NCBI RefSeq assembly: GCF_000427865.1
Contig: NZ_ATYV01000016.1
Location: 1 to 64,000, forward strand
Direction: 5' to 3'
DNA length: 64,000 bases
From: Corynebacterium sputi DSM 45148
GTDB lineage: Bacteria > Actinomycetota > Actinomycetes > Mycobacteriales > Mycobacteriaceae
In this document: piece by piece, positions 17,191 to 27,035 of the stretch
Numbering within the stretch: position 1 is the first letter of the stretch
Layout: each line of letters starts with the position of its first letter
Notes under the pieces: generated by a model
What the model saw: only the letters and a program-made list of their open reading frames with translations
What the model was told of the DNA's origin: nothing
Database searches by the model: none
Translations under genes and position numbers: made by a program

Positions 17191-20100
17191 TTAGTTCTCC
17201 CCTTCGGTGCCTTCTTCGAGCTCATCACCGCTGTCGCTCTTGACGGTGTTGCTCATCGCGCCGTCATTGTCGACGAGCATTTTGCCGGGCGACCATAGGC
17301 CGGAGCGGGTCATCTGTTCGACGTCGATGGCGGCCTTGTCCGGCAGCGCACCATCACGGTTCGGGCGAAGTGACAGCTGCTCCACCGAGCCCCAGTCACG
17401 GCCCCAGTCGTTCAGCTGGTACGTCGACAGGGTCTGCTGGCGGTTGACTGCGTTGGTCAGGCCTAAGAGTCCACCGCCGCCGCCAGACTGCCAGTTGTCC
17501 TGAATTAGCTTCAGTGGGCGGTCCGGCATAATTCGGTACTCGGGGTTCTCCGCGACGCCGCCCCAGTGATCGAACGGACGCTGGCACGGGAACTGGAATG
17601 CTGCAGCCCAGTCGACCATAGTCGGGATTTCCGGTGTGACAACGTCGTTGAGCGGCTCCATAATTGGCGCACGTGGCGGCGTCACTGCGATCCACTCACC
17701 ACGGGTGAGGTTCGTGTCCTCGACCTGCAGGCGAACTGCAGTTGCTTCCTCCGGAACCTGGTCCATCGGCAGGCGCAAGTTACGCCAAGCCGGCTGCGGG
17801 CCGATGTCCATCGGCTCGGCAGTGCCGAGGGTCTCCCACTCGCCGTTGACCTCACGGCCGAACTCGAACAGGAGGTCCTGCCCGGACTGCTGCACACCGT
17901 TGTAGTCGTGGTGCGCGATGCGGCCACCGGCGGTGACAACCAGGAGCGGCTGCTCGTCGGAACGCTCCGGCAGCTCGTACCATTCGGTCTCCAGGGACGC
18001 CGGGACCTGCACGTCCTCAGAGAAGGTACCGAGGACCGGAACGACATCTCGGGACAGTCCGAACGGAAGGTTCGCGCGCGAACCGTTGATTCCGCCGATG
18101 CCACTGAATCCACCGTCGGTACCGGCGGCGTCACCGGTGGCCCAGTTGCCATCTAGCTCGCTGGTATCAGAGTTACTGGTGCCGTCGTCGACCCATTCTG
18201 CGTCAGCAGTCATGTCGCTCGGTAGACCGTTGGGGGAGAATCCAATGCCGTTGTCGCCCGGGTTTAGGGAATCCCCAAGGGATCCGTTGACCGGGGAGAG
18301 GAAGTCACGGTTGGAGTCTTGCTCCACCAAGATGTCGTCAGCAAGGTTGCAGCTATTGCCGGTCAGCGCACGCATGTTGCCCTGCGCGATGGTGTAGGCC
18401 GGCCACTGGCCCTGGATGCCCTTGAGCATCGACAGGACAGAGAAGGCCACCATCAGGAAGGTCACTACCGCGATCGGAGACGCGGACAAAGTGCCCAGGC
18501 GCATTCGCTTTGCGACGGTCGACGGTTCCGGTTGTCCCTTGTACTCGTCGACAAAGCCGAAGATGACACCGGCGGCCAGCACCAGCATCGCCAGCAGCAA
18601 GATCACAGAGTTGGCTTCGTGCCCGCTTAGCTGCACGGTCTTGTCGTACCAGGGGACACCGTAGGCGCCGACGTACCACCAGCCATTAATGCCGGTGAAG
18701 GTGTACGCGAGGATCAGCAACATCACACCAGAGAACAACACCCGGTTACGACGGGAGTTAACGCACCAGTGGCTGATCGCGACGGCGGCCAACGCAGCGA
18801 GGGCTGCGGCAATACCGGCGTACACGCCGAAGTGGTGGGTCCACTTCGTCGGCGTGAATGTCATGAAGAACATGGTGCCGACGAACATGAACACCAGGCG
18901 CGTCGTCGGCGCAGCCAGGGCACCCGGCACGGTGCGGTGACGCAGCAGCGCAACGATCGTAATGACCAGGCAGAGGACTGCCATCATCACGCCGAAGCGT
19001 CGAGTCATGGATCCATCGACAGACTGCAGGATCAGCCAGTACCAGCGGATCGGCTCCTCGTACCAGGCCTGGTTCGGGCCAATGGCACCTCGGACACGGG
19101 TGGCCTCAAGGACCGTCGCCAGTGTCTGCTGCGAGAACACGCCGATGAGGATCGCGGTGCCTGCGGCGAGGAACGGCGCAATCTGCATGACCGGTGCCTT
19201 CCATCCGCCACCGAGAGCCTTGTGCCGCTCGACGACGATACGGATCAGCGCCGGCAGTCCACCGAGGATGGCTGCGAGCGCCATGAGGCCGGTCGGGCCG
19301 GAGCCCAACGCCAGGGTCGCGATGATGACACCGATCGCGGCAGGGAACAGTCGTCGGGTGTAAATCGAACGCTCGATGAACACCCAAGCAAGCAGCGCCA
19401 TGCAGGCAATGACCGGCTCCGGACGAAGACCGTTGTTGTACGGCAGCCAGAAAGAGAGGAAAACGCCGGCGGCAGACCAGTACGCGACTCGTCGGGACGA
19501 GATCCCCTTGCCCAGACGCGGAATGATCAGTCTGGACAACGTGAACCACACGACAATGCCGGCAATCAGTGCCGGCAGGCGCATCCACATCGAGGCAGTA
19601 GACACCTGAACCATCAGCGCCAGGAGGTCGTAGAACGGCCAACCAAATGGCGATTCTGACACTCCGAGCCAGCGATAGTAGTTCGCCATGTACCCGGAGC
19701 CTTCGGACACGCGGGCCATGGTGAAGATGTAGCCGTCATCGGAGGTGTTCGCGCCGATGACATGCCAGATCAGCAGGGTGCTGACGACGATGTAATCGAG
19801 CAGTCGTGGACGCCAGGCGTTGCGCGGCAGCCACCTTGGCAGACTTCCGCCATTGACCAGGTCGATCCGGCGCAGGGCCCACAGCGAGGCGATCATCAGG
19901 ATCAGCCCGACGACCATGAACGCGGCCTTGATAAAGGTCGGGCTCGCGGTGAATCGAGAGTCGATCTCGACGTGGACGTTCAGCCCGTCTGAGACTGCGG
20001 CGGCAGAACTCTCGTCTGCTGGAAGATCCGTGTAGATACCGACGACCTGTGGACGGCTGTCACCGGTCAGCCCGCCACGAAGTGGCTCGCCCTCGTCGTT

Positions 20101-20715
20101 GGTGGCGCCTTCCACCTCCGCCCAGGTGTTCTCAGCATCGGAGTAGATCCGCAGATTGCTGCCGATGTTCTCACTCAGCTGCTCCTCATTGAGGGATAGC
20201 AGCACCCGGTTCCGGACGATGACGTCGAAGGAATCCTCGGTGATGCGAACTTGCATCCCGTCATTCGTCGCGTTGTCAGTGCGTGGAGGAAGGGTGCCGA
20301 AGAGAACATCACTCTCGTCGAGCTCGTCCACCAACGACAACGGGATGGAGGCATCGAGATTAGACGGTGCCTGCGAGATGAGAGGCGCATACACCGAGTT
20401 CAGGGTGTCGTTCTGCGGCCACGTCAGGGACGTCTGTTCCTGTTTGACGGGCAGGAACGGCAGCGCGACGAACATGACGAATCCGACGATGCCCGCGATG
20501 ATCGCGGTCCAGTTCACCAGCGGCGAAGGAGTCGGTCCATCCATGGCGGGGCGCTCGACGGAATCAACCTGAACCGTCTCTGACGCGACGACCGAGCTCT
20601 CGATTTCCGTCGGCGGAAGTGAGGTGTCACGCGTGGGGGCACCGGCTCCTGCTACGTCATCTTCAGAGTCGCCTGAGCCGCGGCGGCCATTCGGATCTGG
20701 GTTTTCAGCAATCAC
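17191..20715 (-). CDS. emb: Arabinosyltransferase Emb (GT53)
   Basis: 1174 residues, the size of corynebacterial Emb and mycobacterial EmbA/B/C. It extends arabinan on galactan from decaprenylphosphoryl-arabinose at the outer membrane face. A short cytoplasmic N-terminus precedes the first helix (WTAIIAGIVGFVMFVALPF); a periplasmic domain and the GT-C core follow. The core carries ANTSDDGYIFTMARVSEG with the catalytic DD motif, the region targeted by ethambutol resistance mutations. Then come about a dozen membrane helices and a large C-terminal carbohydrate-binding domain. The start is a GTG inside a 15-bp palindrome, 8 nt behind a -10 (TAAGAT). The neighbouring aftA gene lies 125 bp upstream. 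Confidence 0.95.
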   Translation of the reverse strand: MIAENPDPNGRRGSGDSEDDVAGAGAPTRDTSLPPTEIESSVVASETVQVDSVERPAMDGPTPSPLVNWTAIIAGIVGFVMFVALPFLPVKQEQTSLTWPQNDTLNSVYAPLISQAPSNLDASIPLSLVDELDESDVLFGTLPPRTDNATNDGMQVRITEDSFDVIVRNRVLLSLNEEQLSENIGSNLRIYSDAENTWAEVEGATNDEGEPLRGGLTGDSRPQVVGIYTDLPADESSAAAVSDGLNVHVEIDSRFTASPTFIKAAFMVVGLILMIASLWALRRIDLVNGGSLPRWLPRNAWRPRLLDYIVVSTLLIWHVIGANTSDDGYIFTMARVSEGSGYMANYYRWLGVSESPFGWPFYDLLALMVQVSTASMWMRLPALIAGIVVWFTLSRLIIPRLGKGISSRRVAYWSAAGVFLSFWLPYNNGLRPEPVIACMALLAWVFIERSIYTRRLFPAAIGVIIATLALGSGPTGLMALAAILGGLPALIRIVVERHKALGGGWKAPVMQIAPFLAAGTAILIGVFSQQTLATVLEATRVRGAIGPNQAWYEEPIRWYWLILQSVDGSMTRRFGVMMAVLCLVITIVALLRHRTVPGALAAPTTRLVFMFVGTMFFMTFTPTKWTHHFGVYAGIAAALAALAAVAISHWCVNSRRNRVLFSGVMLLILAYTFTGINGWWYVGAYGVPWYDKTVQLSGHEANSVILLLAMLVLAAGVIFGFVDEYKGQPEPSTVAKRMRLGTLSASPIAVVTFLMVAFSVLSMLKGIQGQWPAYTIAQGNMRALTGNSCNLADDILVEQDSNRDFLSPVNGSLGDSLNPGDNGIGFSPNGLPSDMTADAEWVDDGTSNSDTSELDGNWATGDAAGTDGGFSGIGGINGSRANLPFGLSRDVVPVLGTFSEDVQVPASLETEWYELPERSDEQPLLVVTAGGRIAHHDYNGVQQSGQDLLFEFGREVNGEWETLGTAEPMDIGPQPAWRNLRLPMDQVPEEATAVRLQVEDTNLTRGEWIAVTPPRAPIMEPLNDVVTPEIPTMVDWAAAFQFPCQRPFDHWGGVAENPEYRIMPDRPLKLIQDNWQSGGGGGLLGLTNAVNRQQTLSTYQLNDWGRDWGSVEQLSLRPNRDGALPDKAAIDVEQMTRSGLWSPGKMLVDNDGAMSNTVKSDSGDELEEGTEGEN

Positions 20716-20729
20716 GAATCGTGATCTTA
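20711..20729 (-). promoter_or_regulatory. emb promoter -10 and a palindrome covering the start codon
   Basis: ATCACGAATCGTGAT (20711-20725) is a perfect 15-bp palindrome around a central A. It covers the GTG start of emb (20713-20715) and touches the putative -10 TAAGAT (20724-20729, minus strand). The position would suit a repressor operator; the regulator is unknown. Confidence 0.45.
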
Positions 20730-20840
20730 CGTGACAGGCAGGTTAAAGCCCTAGACAAATGAAGTACTTCACCCGCATATACAAATAAGTCGATTCACCC
20801 GGAAGCTACTTGGCCGCGATCCTTGTCCGTAGACCCCGGC

Positions 20841-22916
20841 TCACTTGCGGATCAGCACAACGAATGGGCCGACCTGTTCGGTGTCCCAGTACTCGTCTGA
20901 GAACACATCCATGTCAAAGGCGACGCCCCGGAACAGCACGTTCGGGTTGTTCGGGTAGATGTCATCGGCCAGGTCGATCGTGAGGGTCGGCTTATCCAGG
21001 TCACCGCGCAGAACCATCGCGTCCGGTCCAGCCCACGGAGTGTCGTCGATCGCCTGGATCAGCTCCTCCGGGTCAGTGATTGCGGTCCACTCTTCGATGG
21101 CTTGGTTCCGCTTATCGAACTCACCCAGCGGGTTCGCGTAATGGCTCGTCAGGGCCTGGAATGAGTACCAGGGGAAGAATGCCTGGAAGTTTCGCTCATC
21201 GGTGAGGACCACGTTTTCGCTGTGGACCAGCCCAGCGTCGGTGAGAAGTTCGTCAATCTCGCCGTAATACGAACCGGCATCAGGGGAGAAGTGGTCTGCG
21301 CGCTCTCCGTATCCATCCGTGTCGGTGTGCGCGAGGTCGATCGGGTGGTGCAGTCGGTTCGGAATCGCCTGCGCGTAGGCGATTCCGGCAATGAGGACCA
21401 GGACACCAAGTGCTGCGCTGATCTTCACGGCGATATCGCCTCGGACCATGTGCGGCCACAGTCGAGGTACCCCGTTCAGGCGCATATCGGCGATGCCGAA
21501 CACACCAGCGGTGGCCAGTGCCATCGTGATCGGAGCGGCGAGGCGGAAGCCCAGGAGGGTCTGGCCGCCGAGGGTCGCGATCATTGAGGCGATCGTCCAG
21601 CCGTACATCACTAGCACCCCCATGCCGAGCGCACGAGTATCCGGGTCCACGGCGCGGACCACGAGCCAGATGACACCGATCAGGCACAGGACACCAATGA
21701 TCGATCCGGAGAGCATCGGCAGCGGCACGCTCGCACCATTGGCGGGCAGGTAATGCGTCGCGGTGGCACCGGAAGCAGGCTCACCGGTCAGTCGAGCCAG
21801 GATGTACGGAGCCCAAACGATCGCGGCAATCACCATCGAGCCGACTCCGATAATCACAAGTCGGATCACCGGCACGAGGGACTTGATCAGCACTGCCATC
21901 AGCAGCGCCAGCACGATGACGATCAGCGCGCCGACACCGGTGTGCAGCGTGTAGAACGTCGCGGAGACACCCAAGAACACCGTCGTGCCGATCATCGCGG
22001 AGCGCGCGCCACTGAGTGCTCGGCGGGCCATAACAGTCATGGCCGGAAGTCCCATCGCCACGACGGCCGCGTACGGCTCGTCAGCGGTGGTGCTCAGTGC
22101 AATTGCGGTGGTGACCAGGGCGATCGCGGTGGCTACGGGAAGAGATCCGCAGAGGCGCTGCCACACTGGAACGAGGATCGAACCGGCTACGGCGAGGGTG
22201 ACCAGCGACCACGGCTGGAACGCTTCCCAGCCAGGCATACCCAGGAAGTTGGAGAACCGACCACCGAGCCAGAACCAGCCAGCGGGATAGTAGGACGCCA
22301 CGTCCATGTACGCCATGTCGTGCAGTCCCGGCTCAGCGGTCAGCCGCGACAGGTACTCGGTACGGAACTCCTGGTCGACACTGATGCCGTCCAGGTACAG
22401 CCGAGTGGAGCCAAGCGGCAGAGCAAGGGTCGTTGCGACCAGAGCCGCCGGGGACAGATACGCCGCGGCGTAGGAGATCATTCGCAAGGGGCGGGGGCTG
22501 GAGCTGCCTCGGTACGCCCACCAACCCATCAGAACGGTGACAACGACCAGCATCCCGACGGTCCCCGCCGTCGACAATGCCCTCGTCATCATCGAGCCGC
22601 CAAATGCCGGCAGCGACATCCGCGACAGCACGAACCAGACCACCATCATCAGGGCAGCGCTACCGAAGGCAGCCGCGGCGACACCAATGACGGCGTTTCG
22701 CAGCCGCATCTGATCGTCGGCGAAGACCTCGCCCACCGGGTCGTCGAATCCGAGCTTTCGCATGGCCGTGGCCGCGGCTCCAGTGTCGACGGGTGTGTCC
22801 CCTGCATGCTCCCGCGGGTCTGCGGTATCGACGTCGGACGTGGCCGCGGCGGCGCCGGTAGTGTCTGCCGGCGTTTCGGGGGCCGTGCCTGAGTCGTCAG
22901 AAGGGGTGTTGCTCAT
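20841..22916 (-). CDS. aftA: Galactan 5-O-arabinofuranosyltransferase AftA (GT85)
   Basis: 691 residues from the ATG at 22916 (MSNTPSDDSG). AftA adds the first arabinofuranose residues from DPA onto galactan, priming Emb. A hydrophilic Asp/Thr-rich N-terminus of about 80 residues precedes about 11 membrane helices; the loop DPVGEVFADDQMRLRNA is typical. A periplasmic C-terminal domain follows (GYGERADHFSPDAGSYYGEI; YANPLGEFDKRNQAIEEW). Position directly before emb is conserved in Corynebacteriales. The following gene in transcription order is emb with its own promoter. Confidence 0.92.
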   Translation of the reverse strand: MSNTPSDDSGTAPETPADTTGAAAATSDVDTADPREHAGDTPVDTGAAATAMRKLGFDDPVGEVFADDQMRLRNAVIGVAAAAFGSAALMMVVWFVLSRMSLPAFGGSMMTRALSTAGTVGMLVVVTVLMGWWAYRGSSSPRPLRMISYAAAYLSPAALVATTLALPLGSTRLYLDGISVDQEFRTEYLSRLTAEPGLHDMAYMDVASYYPAGWFWLGGRFSNFLGMPGWEAFQPWSLVTLAVAGSILVPVWQRLCGSLPVATAIALVTTAIALSTTADEPYAAVVAMGLPAMTVMARRALSGARSAMIGTTVFLGVSATFYTLHTGVGALIVIVLALLMAVLIKSLVPVIRLVIIGVGSMVIAAIVWAPYILARLTGEPASGATATHYLPANGASVPLPMLSGSIIGVLCLIGVIWLVVRAVDPDTRALGMGVLVMYGWTIASMIATLGGQTLLGFRLAAPITMALATAGVFGIADMRLNGVPRLWPHMVRGDIAVKISAALGVLVLIAGIAYAQAIPNRLHHPIDLAHTDTDGYGERADHFSPDAGSYYGEIDELLTDAGLVHSENVVLTDERNFQAFFPWYSFQALTSHYANPLGEFDKRNQAIEEWTAITDPEELIQAIDDTPWAGPDAMVLRGDLDKPTLTIDLADDIYPNNPNVLFRGVAFDMDVFSDEYWDTEQVGPFVVLIRK

Positions 22917-22945
22917 GAAAGTAAGCATTGCATATGAGCCGTTGC

Positions 22946-24220
22946 TTACAGTGTTAGCGCCTGCTCAGGTCGCTCACGGTTCGGTTCTCGTAGGAGCAGC
23001 AGCGCCGGAATTACAAGCAGTGCAGCCGAACCCCAGAAAATTGCCAGGGTGGGGAAGTCCTGCCATGCGACGATGAGTCCGGCCGTCACACCGCTGCCTG
23101 CACCGGCCAGAGCAATCAGCACATCGATGGAGCCCTGCACCTTCGGGCGAGTAGCCGGATCAGTCGCATCGATCACCATCGTCGTTCCAGCAATCAGTCC
23201 GAAGTTCCAGCCAAGTCCCAGCAGCATGAGCCCCACTGTGATCCCGACCAGGGCTTCCGCCGGCGACAGCGCCGCAACCAGTCCTGCCGCCAGCAGCGTC
23301 ACGCCCGCAGCGATGGCCATCCAGACGCGACCAATCTTGTCCACGAGTCGCCCGGTCACCAGCGACGGCAGGTACATCGCTCCTACGTGCAGGCCAATCA
23401 CCAGGCCCACCGCCTCCAGCCCGTGCCCGTGGCCGCGCATGTGAATCGGCGTCATTGTCATCACCGCGACCATCGTCACCTGTGTCAACACCATCACCAC
23501 CGCGCCGACCCAGGCTCCGGTGCGGACGCTGGGGGCGTCGTTAAGCACAAGATCTTGCTTCCCGACGTCCTGTCCCACAAGAAACGGATCCGGCCTCAGG
23601 AAAATAATGAACACCAGCCCGGCAGAGAGATATGCCACCGCCGCGAGCAAGAAGGGGCCGGTCAGCGCCGGAAGCCCAAAGCCCTCGGCGAGGCCACCGA
23701 GCGGACCGACCAGGTTCGGCCCGGCAACGGCTCCGAGAGTGGTCGACACCAACGCGATGCTGACTGCCTGGCCGCGCTGATGAGGCTGTGCCAGATCGGT
23801 TCCGGCGTACCTGGCCTGCAGATTCGTCGCGGTGCCGGCGCCGTAGATGAAGAGCGAGATGAACAACAGCGGCACCAGATTCGCGGTGGCTGCGACGATG
23901 ACACCAATTGCACCGATACCGCCGGCGACGAACCCGTAGCCCAAGCCGACTCTGCGCCCACGACGCTGAGTCACACGTCCCACCAAGAATGCGGTCAGGG
24001 CTGAGCCCAGGGTGAACAGCGCCGTCGGCACACCGGCCAGGTTCGCCGACCCGAGCAGATCCTGCGCCAGCAGGGCACCGACAGTGATGCCAGCGGCGAG
24101 TCCCGCTCCGCCGAGTACCTGGCTGAACACTACGACGCGTAGCGTGCGCTTCTGAATCGCAGCGAGCACCTCCGGGCTGTACACCGCAGTGTCAGTGGAG
24201 GAGGTGGTCTGTTCGGTCAC
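22946..24220 (-). CDS. MFS transporter within the arabinogalactan locus
   Basis: 424 residues, 12 predicted membrane segments, with GRVTQRRGRRVGLGYGF as the loop 2-3 motif and RLVDKIGRVWMAIA as its repeat in the second half. A hydrophilic loop around residue 220 separates the halves. The start is 30 nt upstream of aftA in transcription order, so the two are probably one unit. Substrate unknown; the location between aftA and dprE2 hints at cell-wall precursor or drug transport, but that is inference. Confidence 0.85.
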   Translation of the reverse strand: MTEQTTSSTDTAVYSPEVLAAIQKRTLRVVVFSQVLGGAGLAAGITVGALLAQDLLGSANLAGVPTALFTLGSALTAFLVGRVTQRRGRRVGLGYGFVAGGIGAIGVIVAATANLVPLLFISLFIYGAGTATNLQARYAGTDLAQPHQRGQAVSIALVSTTLGAVAGPNLVGPLGGLAEGFGLPALTGPFLLAAVAYLSAGLVFIIFLRPDPFLVGQDVGKQDLVLNDAPSVRTGAWVGAVVMVLTQVTMVAVMTMTPIHMRGHGHGLEAVGLVIGLHVGAMYLPSLVTGRLVDKIGRVWMAIAAGVTLLAAGLVAALSPAEALVGITVGLMLLGLGWNFGLIAGTTMVIDATDPATRPKVQGSIDVLIALAGAGSGVTAGLIVAWQDFPTLAIFWGSAALLVIPALLLLREPNRERPEQALTL

Positions 24221-24273
24221 TGGGTGGGTCCTTTGTCTTGATCGGTCTCGATGCCCTGTCTTCGTAGCTCAAA

Positions 24274-24324
24274 CACCCTTCGAACGCTGCACAACACAGA
24301 TGGTTCTGCAACGTTCGAAGGGTG
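24274..24324 (-). terminator. Terminator after dprE2
   Basis: CACCCTTCGAACGCTGCA and TGCAACGTTCGAAGGGTG pair at 17 of 18 positions around a 15-nt loop. On the minus strand it follows the dprE2 stop by about 38 bp and is succeeded by TTTGAGC. Confidence 0.65.
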
Positions 24325-24361
24325 GTCCGGCTACGCGGAGAGGTCGGTCTCCGTCAGGTGT

Positions 24362-25123
24362 TTAGATCGGCAGGTACTTGAAGATCGGGCGCGGGATGTT
24401 CTTCAAGATCAGCATGACAAAGCGGAAGGCCGGCGGCGCCCACACCAGGGTCTTGCCGGCATCGACGGACTTCACAGCCAGCTGCGCCACGTCCTCCTTG
24501 TTCACCGTCAGCGGCGCATCCTTCACACCAGCGGACATGCGGGTACGCACCTGTCCCGGGCGAATGACCAGAACCTTGACGCCATCCTTCTCCAGTGCCT
24601 CACCGAGGTTGAGGTAGAAACCGTCCAGGCCAGCCTTGGTGGAGCCGTAGACGAAGTTGGAGCGACGGACGCGCTCGCCGGCGACGGTGCTCATCACGAT
24701 GAACTGGCCGTGGCCCTGCGCGCGGAATTTCTCGCCGACCAGCACACCGACGGACACAGCGCCGGTGTAGTTGATGTTGGCGATCTGGACGGCCTTCTTC
24801 TGGTTCTGCCACAGTTCCTCGGCATCGCCGAGCAGACCGAAAGCAACGATGCAGATGTCGATGTCGCCAGCGGCGAAAGCCTCATCGATGACAGCCGGAT
24901 GGGACTCAAAGTCACCGGCGTCGAAGTTGAGGGTGCGAACCTCAGAGGCGCCGGCAGCCTGGAGCTTCTCGGTCGCCGCATCCAGGGTCGGGTCATTGGG
25001 CAGAGCCGCGAGGGTGACACGGGCGGGGCCGCGCTTGAGGTACTCCTCGGTGATGGCCAGGCCGATTTCGCTGGTTCCGCCCAGGACGAGGATCGACTGG
25101 GGCGCGCCGACTGCGTTGATCAT
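24362..25123 (-). CDS. dprE2: Decaprenylphosphoryl-D-erythro-pentulose reductase DprE2
   Basis: 253 residues, a short-chain dehydrogenase. It reduces the 2'-keto intermediate made by DprE1 to decaprenylphosphoryl-arabinose using NADH. N-terminal Rossmann motif [13 protein letters not shown], catalytic segment with [20 protein letters not shown] and the YxxxK pair (YGSTKAG), and [12 protein letters not shown] after the active site, which are typical for DprE2. It follows dprE1 after 68 nt and ends with a terminator, so dprE1-dprE2 form one unit. Confidence 0.93.
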   Translation of the reverse strand: MINAVGAPQSILVLGGTSEIGLAITEEYLKRGPARVTLAALPNDPTLDAATEKLQAAGASEVRTLNFDAGDFESHPAVIDEAFAAGDIDICIVAFGLLGDAEELWQNQKKAVQIANINYTGAVSVGVLVGEKFRAQGHGQFIVMSTVAGERVRRSNFVYGSTKAGLDGFYLNLGEALEKDGVKVLVIRPGQVRTRMSAGVKDAPLTVNKEDVAQLAVKSVDAGKTLVWAPPAFRFVMLILKNIPRPIFKYLPI

Positions 25124-25191
25124 GAAATGGTGCTCCTTGTAGTCCGGTGATTTCCGGTGGATCTAGAGGGATCAGGGATAGATGGCGGGAA

Positions 25192-26658
25192 CTAGCTCAG
25201 TTCCAGACGGCGGCTCATGTCCGACTCGAAGACACCCGTCGGGTCGATCTCGCGGCGGGTCTGCAGCCAGCCGTCGATTCCCGGGTACATCTCATGGAAC
25301 ATGCCCGCGGAGGTGCGGGACTCCTTGGCTAGGTACAGGCGTCCACCGAATTCGTTGACGCGCTGGTCCAGGTCGTCCAGGAACTTGCCCAGGTCCGGCT
25401 TGATCGGGAAGTCGACGCAGACATTCCAGCCCTTCATCGGGTAGGACAGCGGCGCTCGGTTACCTTCACCGAACAGCTTGAACACGTTCAATGCGGAGTA
25501 ATGACCGGAGCTCTGGATGTCCCGGATGATCTGCTTGAATGCGTCGACAGCCTCGGTGGGAACCACGAACTGGTACTGCAGGAAGCCCTTGGAACCGTAG
25601 CCGCGGTTCCACTCTCCGATGAGGTCGAGCGGCTGATAGAACTGCGTGAGGTTCTGGACCTGGTTCTTGTAGGTACCGGACTTCAGCCACCAGAGTTCAC
25701 CGATCGCGACCATAGACAGCTTGTTCATGGTGAAGGACGGGAAGATATCCGGAACGGTTACCAGCTGAGGTGCGTTGAACTTCAGCGGGTCCTTCGCCAG
25801 CTTCGGGGAGAGCTCCTGGAGCTGCTCCAAGGTCGCCAGAGATCCTCGGGAGATCGCGGCACGGCCGAGTTTCGGCTCCGGGGAGATCGCGTCGAACCAG
25901 GCGGAGGAGTACGTGAAGTTGTGCTCGGAACCATCGGAGTGGAACTCGACGGTCTCGTCGAGGTTCTGCGTCAGGTCACCGTCCGCGATGAAGTAGGCAG
26001 TCTCCGTCTTGGTCATGCGGATGCGGGCACGCAGGATGATGCCGGTTAATCCCATGCCGCCGACGGTGGCCCAGAAGAGAGTGCCCTTCGGATCGTCGTC
26101 GGTGCCTTCTGGCTCCAAGTGCAGCACGCGGCCGTCAGCCACGAGCAGTTCCATGGAGACCACGTGATTGCCGAACGAGCCGGCGGAGTGGTGGTTCTTG
26201 CCGTGGATGTCCGGTCCGATGGCGCCACCGATAGTGACCTGGCGGGTGCCCGGCAGTACCGGAACCCACAGGCCGTAGGGCAGCGCGGCCTTCATCAACT
26301 GGTCGAGAGTCACGCCGCCGTCGACATCCACGATCGCGTTATCCGGATCGATCGTGTGGATGCGGTTGAGTGCCTGCATGTCCACGACGAGTCCGCCGGA
26401 GTTCTGTGCAGGATCGCCGTAGGAACGGCCCATGCCGCGGGCGATCACGCCGCGGCGCAGGTGGGCAGGCTTGCCGTCGTTCTGCTCGGCGACTGCGCGG
26501 ACGGCGTCTGCGATGACGGAGACGTCCGGCGTCGACAGCACCTCAGCGGTGCTGGGGGCGGTGCGGCCCCAACCGGTCAGGGACTTCGCTTCTGTGTGAA
26601 AGGCTCCGGTGGCACCGTTCGAAGCTCCGGTGCTGGACGTGCCCGTGTTGGTCGACAT
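25192..26658 (-). CDS. dprE1: Decaprenylphosphoryl-beta-D-ribose 2'-oxidase DprE1
   Basis: 488 residues. FAD-dependent oxidase of the VAO family, acting before DprE2 in making decaprenylphosphoryl-arabinose, the sole arabinose donor. FAD-domain motifs: [29 protein letters not shown] and [20 protein letters not shown]. The cysteine attacked by benzothiazinones is present in [11 protein letters not shown] (Cys414 here, equivalent to Cys387 of the tuberculosis enzyme), so the protein is predicted to be drug sensitive. An N-terminal Gly/Ser/Thr-rich extension of about 25 residues is longer than usual. TAGCCT, 8 nt before the ATG, may be the -10. Confidence 0.95.
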   Translation of the reverse strand: MSTNTGTSSTGASNGATGAFHTEAKSLTGWGRTAPSTAEVLSTPDVSVIADAVRAVAEQNDGKPAHLRRGVIARGMGRSYGDPAQNSGGLVVDMQALNRIHTIDPDNAIVDVDGGVTLDQLMKAALPYGLWVPVLPGTRQVTIGGAIGPDIHGKNHHSAGSFGNHVVSMELLVADGRVLHLEPEGTDDDPKGTLFWATVGGMGLTGIILRARIRMTKTETAYFIADGDLTQNLDETVEFHSDGSEHNFTYSSAWFDAISPEPKLGRAAISRGSLATLEQLQELSPKLAKDPLKFNAPQLVTVPDIFPSFTMNKLSMVAIGELWWLKSGTYKNQVQNLTQFYQPLDLIGEWNRGYGSKGFLQYQFVVPTEAVDAFKQIIRDIQSSGHYSALNVFKLFGEGNRAPLSYPMKGWNVCVDFPIKPDLGKFLDDLDQRVNEFGGRLYLAKESRTSAGMFHEMYPGIDGWLQTRREIDPTGVFESDMSRRLELS

Positions 26659-26729
26659 CAGGCATGAGGCTACCTCTGTTTTCTGAGGGTTTCCGTAGGA
26701 CAGCGCGGAAAACCACCGTGACCTTGCTC

Positions 26730-27011
26730 CTAGCCGGAGTGCCCCCGCACCTCCGGTTCCCCCCGCTCGAGGCCCTCTTCGAGGTCCAGGATCTCGCGCA
26801 GCTCCTGAGGCATCTCTTCTTGGCTGGTGATAGTCGGGCCGTCGTAGTTGCGCAGGATCTCGTAGACCCGCGCCCGGCTGGAGGAGTCCAAAAGAGGCAT
26901 CTCCTGGGAGACCATCAGCGTCATGGGACCGGACATGGGGGTCTCTGTGCGCTCAGCGGCGATGTGGACGTCTTTGTTGTCGTCCTTTTTCCTGCGGAAG
27001 ATTCCGAACAT
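26730..27011 (-). CDS. Conserved-looking small protein of unknown function
   Basis: 93 residues starting [15 protein letters not shown], which would be a basic amphipathic N-terminus. The body reads [20 protein letters not shown], then [20 protein letters not shown] and an acidic tail [17 protein letters not shown]-like. I recognise no family. It is divergent from the gene at 27036 with only 24 bp between the start codons, so both share a promoter region. It lies upstream of dprE1 on the same strand, 71 bp away, so it might be co-expressed with it. Confidence 0.55.
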   Translation of the reverse strand: MFGIFRRKKDDNKDVHIAAERTETPMSGPMTLMVSQEMPLLDSSSRARVYEILRNYDGPTITSQEEMPQELREILDLEEGLERGEPEVRGHSG

Positions 27012-27035
27012 GGTGGCAGGGTAGCCTCTGGATTC

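Noticed and set aside
26664-27035. In-frame extension of the 27036 gene back to 26664
   Set aside because: The extension is antisense to the 93-residue gene at 26730-27011 and has no coding character; a -10 hexamer precedes the ATG at 27036.
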